Shown: piece by piece, positions 1-5,137 of the stretch
Numbering within the stretch: position 1 is the first letter of the stretch
How the letters are laid out: each line of letters begins with the position of its first letter
Assembly: GCA_039029935.1 (NCBI GenBank)
Contig: JBCCFC010000522.1
Coordinates: 1 to 8,943, forward strand
Direction of reading: 5' to 3'
DNA: 8,943 nt
Source: G039029935 sp039029935
Lineage (GTDB): Bacteria > Chloroflexota > Anaerolineae > Caldilineales > Caldilineaceae
Program-made: the position numbers and the translations under genes
The notes under the pieces: model-generated
The model's database searches: none
What the model was told of the DNA's origin: nothing
Seen by the model: the letters and a program-made list of their open reading frames with translations, nothing else

Positions 1-1
1 A

Positions 2-163
2 AATCTAGGCAGCAATCTGGAACATGCACTACATCCTGAGGGGGTAACTGTGCCTACATATCTACGTGCGGGTTCCTGGGTTGGGTACTTTGGTACTAAT
101 ACAAAATTGTGTCAAAACATAAAATATCCGCTGCTGTTGATCATGATCCATATAGATTGCTAA
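2..163 (+). other. Open partial reading frame entering from the left edge; possible 3' end of an upstream gene
   Basis: This frame is open from the window edge to TAA at 161-163. It encodes about 53 residues, including HPEGVTVPTYLRAGSWVGYF. The composition up to about residue 35 looks protein-like; after that it turns into a hydrophobic run that looks like read-through. I do not recognise a family. It overlaps the first 55 bases of the next reading frame in a different frame. It could be the end of a real upstream gene, the 5' remnant of a gene broken by arrival of the SUKH-encoding DNA, or chance. The other two forward frames are closed by stops before position 100 (TGA at 37-39 in one of them). 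Confidence 0.2.
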
Positions 164-2169
164 AGCACTATCAAATTCGACAGAGACGACGTAAAACCAA
201 ATCGTGGACGCAGTTGCAGCAAGGTGAGTCCAATTTAGTTGATACACAAGGAGATAGGACTGAGCTAGTCGAGCTTTTATATCACACCAAAGCCTTCGAA
301 TTACTACAGCTAACACCATACATATCGGCGGCATCCGTAAAGCAGATTGATGATTTTGAATCTCTTTCAGGCATTATCTTCCCAGCGTCATTATGGGAAT
401 GGTACAGCCTCAAAGAGCATCATGAGATTCTACAAAAACGAATTGACTGCATACTCAGTCATTCCCTCATTTCGCTTAATACAAGTCGGGATAATGGTGG
501 CTTTGCCGATGGTTTCACGTTTGATGATGATTATCTACTTGTGCTTGAGGAAAACCAAGCAGTTTACCATATGGCTGTTCAATTGACGGGTTCCGACGAC
601 CCTCCCGTATATTTCCGCTATAATGATCCGGAAGAGGGTTGGCAGTTACATGCAGAAACATTTTCCGATTGGGTACTTGCGATTGTCTGGGATAGCCTCT
701 GCTGGCAAAATTGGCTCGGTTTCGATAGTATGACCGAAATAAACACGTTTCTTGCTAAGGCAACAGTGCAAGGTCCACATACGTATCACCAAAATGTTGG
801 AGGTCGCTCCTCACATTTTTTTCGAGCTATTTGCAACGGGAAGAGATACTTTCTGCTACTACAAAACGACAGCACTGAGCCAGTTGAATTGTTATATCAC
901 GCAAAAACCTTTGAACTATTACAAATAACACCCTATAAATCGGCTGAATCCGTTAGGCGAATGAAAGATGCTGAGTCCACATTAGATGTTATCCTACCAG
1001 TATCGTTGAGAGAATGGTACAGCCTCAAAGATCATCGTAACATTTTACAGAAGCGAATTAATTGTACATCCGACCTAGGCCTGCTCGTGCTTCACGCGAG
1101 TCGAGACATGAGCAACTTCACAGATGGACTCACGCTCGGAGATGATTACATTCTTGTGCTTGAGGACAATCAGGCGATTTTTCATGTGGCTGTTAAATTA
1201 ACAGGAGCAGATGACCCGCCTGTATATTTTCGTTATAATGAGCAAGGGGCTGTCTGGGTGCTGCTTGCAGAGACTTTTTCTGATTGGATTCTTGCGACAG
1301 TCTGGGATAGCCTTTGTTGGCAGAATTGTATTGACTTCAATAGCATGACTGATGTAGAAACGTTTCTTGCCAAATCAACTGAGCAAGGACCACATACATA
1401 TTTTCAAAACATGTGGCTTCGGAACCCACACTTTTTTCGCTCTGTTTACAATGGAGAGAGGTATATTGTGCTGTTAAAACAATCTGAATTTCATCTGGAA
1501 CAAATGATTAACCAGCCAGATATGCAAATTTTAACCGACCCATCCGGCACTGTCTACGATATCACCACAGGCTACCAAATACCTGATGTCGCCGTCGCCT
1601 GCATGAATGTCATCGACCACGACGGTCGCATCCTCTATAACCTCTGGGATGCTAGCAGTTTCGGACAGGCCAATCCACAGGCAACAGGTGGCTCGTTCCA
1701 ATTTATGACACCCGCAGGAACCTATCAACTTGCAGCAAGCAACACAAACTATCAGACCTATCGTACATGGGACATTGTTGTAGCAGACGAGCCTGTTACC
1801 CGCGATATTCACATGACACCTGTCATCAGCGAAGCCGCTGCCCACCAAGTGACAATCACTGACACGGGTTTTTCGCCAGAACAACTCGATGTGCAGCCTG
1901 GTGAAATTGTGGAGTGGGTCAACGCTAGCGGTGGTGAACATACGGCAACCAGTGACGACATGATGTGGGATAGTGGGCTGTTACAGGTAGGTGGTCGTTA
2001 TAAGTTCAAGATGGGGGAAACACCGGGATCATATACGTATACAGATAAAGTATACCCTGATCGTCAGTCAACAATTGTGATTGTAGGTGATACCATTAAT
2101 GGTGCGTCGCTTGATGCGGCAAGACCGGAACAGTCACACAAAGTATTCATGCCATTTGTGGCACGTTAA
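109..2169 (+). CDS. Chimeric protein: two tandem SUKH (SMI1/KNR4-like) units fused to a carboxypeptidase-regulatory-like domain and a copper-less cupredoxin
   Basis: Residues 51-255 and 256-457 are two similar units. Each has the SUKH pattern: acidic helix, FPASLWEWYSL or LPVSLREWYSL, LEENQAV, a DDPPVYFRYN strand, W, and TFSDWxLAxVWD, followed by a GPHTY module. SUKH proteins are mostly cytosolic immunity proteins of polymorphic toxin systems. Residues 477-571 (DPSGTVYDITTG ... ANPQATGG ... AGTYQLAA) resemble carboxypeptidase-regulatory-like domains of secreted Chloroflexota proteins. Residues 576-658 resemble a cupredoxin, but only one copper-ligand position, H611, is kept. The protein ends HKVFMPFVAR. 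No signal peptide is visible, although the tail domains are of an exported kind. The GTG start is weak: there is no Shine-Dalgarno sequence, TAA at 97-99 closes the frame upstream, and the first in-frame ATG is codon 155. The first 50 residues are basic and unassigned. A gene fusion or a decaying gene are both possible. No toxin partner is in view. Confidence 0.75.
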   Translation: MSKHKISAAVDHDPYRLLKHYQIRQRRRKTKSWTQLQQGESNLVDTQGDRTELVELLYHTKAFELLQLTPYISAASVKQIDDFESLSGIIFPASLWEWYSLKEHHEILQKRIDCILSHSLISLNTSRDNGGFADGFTFDDDYLLVLEENQAVYHMAVQLTGSDDPPVYFRYNDPEEGWQLHAETFSDWVLAIVWDSLCWQNWLGFDSMTEINTFLAKATVQGPHTYHQNVGGRSSHFFRAICNGKRYFLLLQNDSTEPVELLYHAKTFELLQITPYKSAESVRRMKDAESTLDVILPVSLREWYSLKDHRNILQKRINCTSDLGLLVLHASRDMSNFTDGLTLGDDYILVLEDNQAIFHVAVKLTGADDPPVYFRYNEQGAVWVLLAETFSDWILATVWDSLCWQNCIDFNSMTDVETFLAKSTEQGPHTYFQNMWLRNPHFFRSVYNGERYIVLLKQSEFHLEQMINQPDMQILTDPSGTVYDITTGYQIPDVAVACMNVIDHDGRILYNLWDASSFGQANPQATGGSFQFMTPAGTYQLAASNTNYQTYRTWDIVVADEPVTRDIHMTPVISEAAAHQVTITDTGFSPEQLDVQPGEIVEWVNASGGEHTATSDDMMWDSGLLQVGGRYKFKMGETPGSYTYTDKVYPDRQSTIVIVGDTINGASLDAARPEQSHKVFMPFVAR
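259..1488 (+). repeat. Tandem intragenic duplication of a 615-bp SUKH-encoding unit
   Basis: Copy 1 spans 259-873 and copy 2 spans 874-1488, at an exact offset of 205 codons. They open with the parallel residues TELVELLYH and TEPVELLYH and stay alignable almost without gaps to the end. The last third of each copy shares the string VWDSLCWQN. The copies differ at many synonymous and non-synonymous positions, so the duplication is not recent and both copies appear to have stayed under coding constraint. Confidence 0.85.
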
Positions 2170-2190
2170 TTCAATCCACAGAGAGAAACA

Positions 2191-2253
2191 GAGGAAAAGT
2201 TGTTGAGAAACCAAGTTTGGGCCAAAGACTTGGTTTCTCAACAGCTTCTCTTC
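2191..2253 (+). promoter_or_regulatory. Long stem-loop between the SUKH chimera and the dehydrogenase (terminator or leader hairpin)
   Basis: The arms 2202-2216 (gttgagaaaccaagt) and 2228-2242 are perfect reverse complements of 15 bp around an 11-base loop. The pairing extends outward to 2191 and 2253, giving about 26 positions with two G-U wobbles and one mismatch (A2196 against C2248). It lies 22 bp after the upstream stop and ends 15 bp before the dehydrogenase Shine-Dalgarno sequence. No T-run follows the stem, so it is not a textbook intrinsic terminator. It may end the upstream transcript, act as an mRNA-stabilising leader, or be a small palindromic repeat. Confidence 0.6.
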
Positions 2254-2279
2254 TGTCCAAAACTTATAGGAGAAAACCA

Positions 2280-3314
2280 ATGTCTTTCAAAGCAGCATTG
2301 ATTGATCGCAATCTAGACACAGTCCCAAAGTGGGTGCCGGGTGCGCTGGCAAATGAAGGTATCGACCTTGTCGCCAAACGTTGCCAGACCAATGAAGAGA
2401 TGATCGAAATCGCCAAAGATGCCGACATCCTTTGGGTCTACGGTGGGACAAGGCTCGCCACCAAAGAAAATATGTCACAGCTAACCAACTGCCGTGCGGC
2501 TATTCGCTCTGGCAGCGGTGTGGATGTCATCGACGTGGATGGAGCCACAGAGCTAGGCATGGTTGTCGTCAATGTACCTCACGCCCACAATGACGCCGTT
2601 TCCGACCACACTATTGCGCTACTCTTTTCTATGGGACGCTATATCATTCCACAGGACAAACTCTGTCGCACCGAAGAGTGGAGCAGTCCACGCCGCCATG
2701 AGTTCTTGCCTTTTTGGAGACTGCGTGAAAAGACCATCGGTCTGTTGGGCTTTGGCCTGATTCCTCGCTATGTAGTCAAAAAATTGAGTGGCTTTGAACC
2801 AAACTGGTTGGCCTACGATCCCTATGTCGATGACGCAACGCTGGCCGAGCATGGTGTTGAGCGCACCGAGTTGGATGACCTGCTGCAACGCTCGGATATC
2901 GTATCCGTCCATACGCCGCTGACCAATGCGACACGCCACTTGATTGGCGAACGCGAGTTGAAGCTCATGAAGTCGGACGCACTGCTCATCAACACCGCAC
3001 GTGGACCTGTTATCGAAGAGGCCGCACTGGTCCGTGCCTTAACCGAAAACTGGATTCGTGGGGCAGGCTTGGATGTCTTTGAAGTCGAGCCAACCACACC
3101 GGACAACCCACTGATGGCGTTGGACAACGTCGTAGTCACGCCGCATACTGCTGGTTTTTCGGATGAATCGGTTGAGTTGACGTGGCGACTGTCGGTGGAG
3201 GCGTGTATTGACTTGAAAGCGGGGGTTTACCCACGTTCGTATGTCAATAAATCTGTGACGCCGCGTGTGCCTATGCAGACGAAGACACATGGCGAGATTT
3301 ATACACCAGCATAG
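2280..3314 (+). CDS. D-isomer-specific 2-hydroxyacid dehydrogenase (phosphoglycerate-dehydrogenase/CtBP-like)
   Basis: The predicted 344-residue cytosolic protein would catalyse NAD(P)-dependent interconversion of a 2-hydroxyacid and a 2-oxoacid; the substrate cannot be read from sequence. The catalytic set is complete: R241 in INTARGPV, E270 in LDVFEVEP and H289 in TPHTAG. R77 in RSGSGVD sits at the usual substrate-contact position. The Rossmann fold starts at IGLLGFG (155-159) with acidic D180 in AYDP for the NAD ribose. The third glycine of GxGxxG is replaced by P162 (GFGLIP), which is unusual. The length is normal. The ATG at 2280 is preferred because AGGAG lies at 2268-2272 with 7-base spacing; an upstream in-frame TTG at 2217 lies inside the hairpin. 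It resembles the dehydrogenases often labelled C-terminal-binding-protein-like more than biosynthetic SerA, since no ACT domain follows. Confidence 0.9.
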   Translation: MSFKAALIDRNLDTVPKWVPGALANEGIDLVAKRCQTNEEMIEIAKDADILWVYGGTRLATKENMSQLTNCRAAIRSGSGVDVIDVDGATELGMVVVNVPHAHNDAVSDHTIALLFSMGRYIIPQDKLCRTEEWSSPRRHEFLPFWRLREKTIGLLGFGLIPRYVVKKLSGFEPNWLAYDPYVDDATLAEHGVERTELDDLLQRSDIVSVHTPLTNATRHLIGERELKLMKSDALLINTARGPVIEEAALVRALTENWIRGAGLDVFEVEPTTPDNPLMALDNVVVTPHTAGFSDESVELTWRLSVEACIDLKAGVYPRSYVNKSVTPRVPMQTKTHGEIYTPA

Positions 3315-3330
3315 GAGGGGGAAGATGGGA

Positions 3331-3360
3331 CGCGGACAAGTGCGGATACACGCGGATTAT
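3331..3360. repeat. Three phased 10-base CGCGGA-type repeats downstream of the dehydrogenase
   Basis: Three adjacent decamers read cgcggacaag, tgcggataca and cgcggattat. They begin 16 bases after the dehydrogenase stop. Similar degenerate CGCGGAT runs occur in intergenic DNA of several phyla, as I recall. A small hairpin follows (tcacc 3360-3364 with ggtga 3371-3375). The rest of the 3315-3499 gap holds no convincing gene. Confidence 0.4.
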
Positions 3361-3457
3361 CACCTTTGTTGGTGAGCAGTCCTCAACGGGTGATATTGCG
3401 CACACCAAAAAAGGGCGAGGTGATCGAGAGAACGCAGAGTAGTGTCAGTTCAAATAA

Positions 3458-3487
3458 AACATAATAACTATTTTATGTTATTTTGTG
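3458..3487. terminator. Probable bidirectional terminator between convergent genes
   Basis: aacataa (3458-3464) pairs with ttatgtt (3473-3479) around an 8-base loop. On the - strand the stem is followed by a T-rich run (complement of 3451-3457), and on the + strand by ATTTTG. It sits between the end of the + strand dehydrogenase region and the - strand stop at 3500, where a shared terminator is expected. The stem is short and AT-rich. Confidence 0.45.
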
Positions 3488-3499
3488 AAACTGTATCAA

Positions 3500-3916
3500 T
3501 TAATTGAGCGAGAACAACTGCGTACCAACTTTATGCGGACGCTCCTCCTGATAGACCATGCGTGGCGTGTCGGCCAATGGCTCGGCCTGAACGACGGCAG
3601 GGTGTTTGGCTGCTTTCTGGATCATCGTGCCAAACTGTTTGAATTCATCAGGGGCCAGATAGAGTCCTGCACCCGCCAGCCAAACTTGAAATTGGTCATA
3701 TTGATCAAAGACAACGGTCACGGCCTGTTTGCTGGCGATGCGGTATTGCACAGCAAGCTGCGTTGTCTCTTTCAGCAGTTCGGCGATGACCGTCATGTCA
3801 TGGGTGAAGAATCGCATAGTGGCGTGGTCCCAGATGACGTGGGTGATGCCATGTTCGCAGCAGGCAATGTAGCGTTGTGAATCGACCTTGGCGAGCATGA
3901 TTAAATGATTACACAT
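3500..3916 (-). CDS. Unknown-family protein with one C-x-H-G / Q-x-W-L domain
   Basis: This 138-residue protein has no family I recognise. Residues 7-105 align by eye with both halves of the 276-residue protein at 5138-5968. Shared landmarks are MLAKVDSQRYIA, a CCEHG motif (C19, C20, H22, G23), H26 and W29 (HVIW), then QVWLAGAGLYLAPDEF (77-92) and a final helix. The cysteine-histidine cluster could bind a metal or heme, but that is inference. No signal peptide or membrane segment is seen, so a cytosolic location is likely. ATG at 3914-3916 is chosen because AAGGAAAG (complement of 3923-3930) precedes it by 6 bases; Met7 is an alternative that matches the start of its relative. It is the last gene of the - strand series, 65 bp after the nitroreductase, behind a large palindrome. 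The C-terminal 33 residues have no counterpart. Confidence 0.8.
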   Translation of the reverse strand: MCNHLIMLAKVDSQRYIACCEHGITHVIWDHATMRFFTHDMTVIAELLKETTQLAVQYRIASKQAVTVVFDQYDQFQVWLAGAGLYLAPDEFKQFGTMIQKAAKHPAVVQAEPLADTPRMVYQEERPHKVGTQLFSLN

Positions 3917-3937
3917 GGTTGACTTTCCTTTATGGTT

Positions 3938-3976
3938 TATAAAAGTTCGACTTTTGTCAAAAGTCGAACTTTTATA
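3938..3976. promoter_or_regulatory. Perfect 18-bp palindrome with 3-base loop
   Basis: tataaaagttcgactttt (3938-3955) is repeated exactly in inverse at 3959-3976, with gtc as the loop. It lies between the nitroreductase stop and the Shine-Dalgarno sequence of the downstream one-domain gene. On the - strand the loop region spells TTGACA, a consensus -35 hexamer, but no -10 lies at good spacing; TATAAA is only 13 bases further. It could be an operator, a hairpin terminator without a T-tract, or an mRNA stability element. Confidence 0.55.
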
Positions 3977-3981
3977 TTGGA

Positions 3982-4614
3982 TTAAAAGTAAGAGACAACG
4001 TCGTCCAATGTGGGACGCGCTCGCTCTGTTGGTGGTTCTGCTACACTGCCAATATACATAAAACCGAGAATTTCATCGCTGGGTGCAATCCCCAGCCGTT
4101 CCTTGACGGTTTCGTCATAGTTCGGCCATTCGGAGAGCCATTGTGAAGCATACCCCAGCGCAGTGGCGGCGACAAGCGTATTCTGGCAGACTGCACCGCC
4201 GGAGAGAATTTGCTCCCAACGCGGAATGCGTTCGGTTGACTCGATTTTGGTACTGATGATCAAGACCAGTGGTGAGCGCAAGGGTCGTTGACGTTCAAAG
4301 GTGACGCGGTCCTCGCTGGCATCGGTGTTGTTTTGTTGAAAGACCTCGGCAAAGATGTCGCCCAGTCGCTCACGTGCTTCACCCTGCACCACTTGGATGC
4401 GCCAGGGGGTCAGCTTGGCATGGTCGGGTACACGGGTGGCACAACGCAACAACGTCTCTAACTCCACCGCCGTTGGGCCAGGTTCACACTGGTTTTTTGC
4501 CACAACCGAGCGGCGCGTCAACAGCAACTCGATGGTCTCTGCGCCCTTGGTGTCAAACACCATCTCGCTAAATTTCATTTTGTTTTTATCGATGACATCT
4601 GTAACAGCAGACAT
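3982..4614 (-). CDS. Nitroreductase-family flavoprotein, YdjA-like
   Basis: The predicted 210-residue FMN-dependent NAD(P)H oxidoreductase matches the small YdjA-type nitroreductases. Visible landmarks are TRRSVVAK (33-40, the arginine-serine phosphate contact of FMN), CATRVPDHAKLTPWR (58-72, the typical APDH-loop of this subgroup), SGGAVCQNTLVAATALGY (138-155) and GFMYIGSVAEPP (184-195). The length is normal after an N-terminal extension of about 20 residues. ATG at 4612-4614 is supported by AAGGAAG on the - strand (complement of 4620-4626). The physiological substrate is unknown. It lies downstream of a heme-degrading monooxygenase, and such enzymes need an electron donor. In Staphylococcus aureus a nitroreductase (NtrA) has been linked to iron acquisition, so a reductase role here is plausible, but the 177-bp gap carrying a REPIN-like element means the two genes may not share a transcript. 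Confidence 0.9.
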   Translation of the reverse strand: MSAVTDVIDKNKMKFSEMVFDTKGAETIELLLTRRSVVAKNQCEPGPTAVELETLLRCATRVPDHAKLTPWRIQVVQGEARERLGDIFAEVFQQNNTDASEDRVTFERQRPLRSPLVLIISTKIESTERIPRWEQILSGGAVCQNTLVAATALGYASQWLSEWPNYDETVKERLGIAPSDEILGFMYIGSVAEPPTERARPTLDDVVSYF

Positions 4615-4631
4615 AATTTCTTCCTTGTTGA

Positions 4632-4654
4632 TATTGACGATTTCGTTGTCAATA
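4632..4654. promoter_or_regulatory. Dyad upstream of the nitroreductase (candidate operator)
   Basis: tattgac (4632-4638) and gtcaata (4648-4654) are perfect 7-bp inverse repeats with a 9-base spacer, ending 18 bases before the nitroreductase start codon. The - strand copy contains TTGACA, so it may cover a -35 element, though no good -10 follows. The regulator is unknown, and the sequence does not match the Rex operator (TTGTGA-N6-TCACAA type). Confidence 0.35.
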
Positions 4655-4674
4655 ATAATGATGATGGGTTGCTC

Positions 4675-4774
4675 CGTAGGTCACGCTAGTAGCGTGACAA
4701 TCTGTCATCATCCGAATTGTCGATTGAACATCATACGCTTGATGACGATTGTCCGGTTACTAACCGGACCTACG
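4675..4774. repeat. REPIN-like element: two inverted GTAG-headed REP hairpins
   Basis: The left unit at 4675-4702 and the inverse of the right unit at 4747-4774 are both 28 bases. They share CGTAGGTC at the start, AGTA in the loop and GACAATC at the end. Each contains a near-perfect palindrome headed by GTAG, the tetranucleotide typical of REP sequences mobilised by RAYT (TnpA-REP) transposases. The stem interiors differ (ACGCT/AGCGT against CGGTT/AACCG) at three pairs, all compensated. An inner 7-bp stem (gtcatca 4704-4710 with tgatgac 4740-4746) links the two units into a long hairpin. No transposase gene is in the window. Confidence 0.75.
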
Positions 4775-4791
4775 AATGCACTCTACGTACC

Positions 4792-5127
4792 CTACACAGC
4801 CGCCTCAAACACCTGACCGCGCTCCGCCTGTTGGATCACGTCAAAATATTCCAATTTGGGATGCCCCGTAAACGCCTCTCGTGGCAATTGACCCGCCTGT
4901 GAGTGGCCTTTCTTGAACTCTTCCGATTGGGTCCAGTGCTCAAAATCGGCCTTGGTTTCCCAATAGGTCTCGACCACAAAGGGATCACCCTCTTTGGCAG
5001 GACGTAGCAGCCGGAATGAGACAAAGCCGGGCATGTTATCGACCAAGGCGGCACGGTCCTTAAAGCGGTCAATAAAGGCATCTTTCCATTCCTCATTGAC
5101 ACCGATACGGTTCATGACAACAAACAT
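4792..5127 (-). CDS. IsdG/MhuD-type heme-degrading monooxygenase (ABM fold)
   Basis: The predicted 111-residue cytosolic enzyme opens the porphyrin ring of heme to release iron. It has the ferredoxin-like ABM fold. The three residues known as essential in IsdG (N7, W67, H77) and MhuD (N7, W66, H75) are present as N6 (MFVVMNR), W65 (HWTQSEEF) and H75 (KKGHSQ); the W-to-H spacing of 10 equals that of IsdG. PGFVSFRLLRP (33-43) and the FVVETYWET strand (50-58) are also typical. General annotation pipelines would call it an antibiotic biosynthesis monooxygenase, but the full triad and the nearby hmuUV genes favour heme. Its Shine-Dalgarno AAGGAG (complement of 5134-5139) overlaps the stop codon of the upstream unknown-family gene, so translation is probably coupled. 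Its product could be staphylobilin- or mycobilin-like; which one is not readable. Confidence 0.88.
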   Translation of the reverse strand: MFVVMNRIGVNEEWKDAFIDRFKDRAALVDNMPGFVSFRLLRPAKEGDPFVVETYWETKADFEHWTQSEEFKKGHSQAGQLPREAFTGHPKLEYFDVIQQAERGQVFEAAV

Positions 5128-5137
5128 ACGTTGCTCC

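Noticed and set aside
62..334. 90-codon - strand reading frame at the left edge
   Set aside because: It overlaps the first SUKH unit and shows no family features or ribosome binding site.
1531..1941. 136-codon - strand reading frame
   Set aside because: It is antisense to the recognisable tail domains of the chimera.
109..2169. Complete polymorphic toxin-immunity locus
   Set aside because: Only SUKH-type immunity domains are visible; no toxin, WHH/HNH nuclease or secretion domain is found in the window.
2217..2279. TTG start at 2217 for the dehydrogenase
   Set aside because: It lies in the hairpin loop and lacks a ribosome binding site, while ATG 2280 has AGGAG at ideal spacing.
3485..3880. 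131-codon + strand reading frame
   Set aside because: It lies wholly opposite the unknown-family gene at 3500-3916, whose protein aligns with a paralogue; the + strand product has no recognisable features or start signal.
4675..4774. tRNA or structured small RNA gene
   Set aside because: The double hairpin has no anticodon arm or TPsiC-like motif; REP doublet features explain it better.
4355..4816. 153-codon + strand reading frame across the nitroreductase start and the REPIN
   Set aside because: It is antisense to a clear nitroreductase and runs through palindromic repeat DNA; the product looks random.
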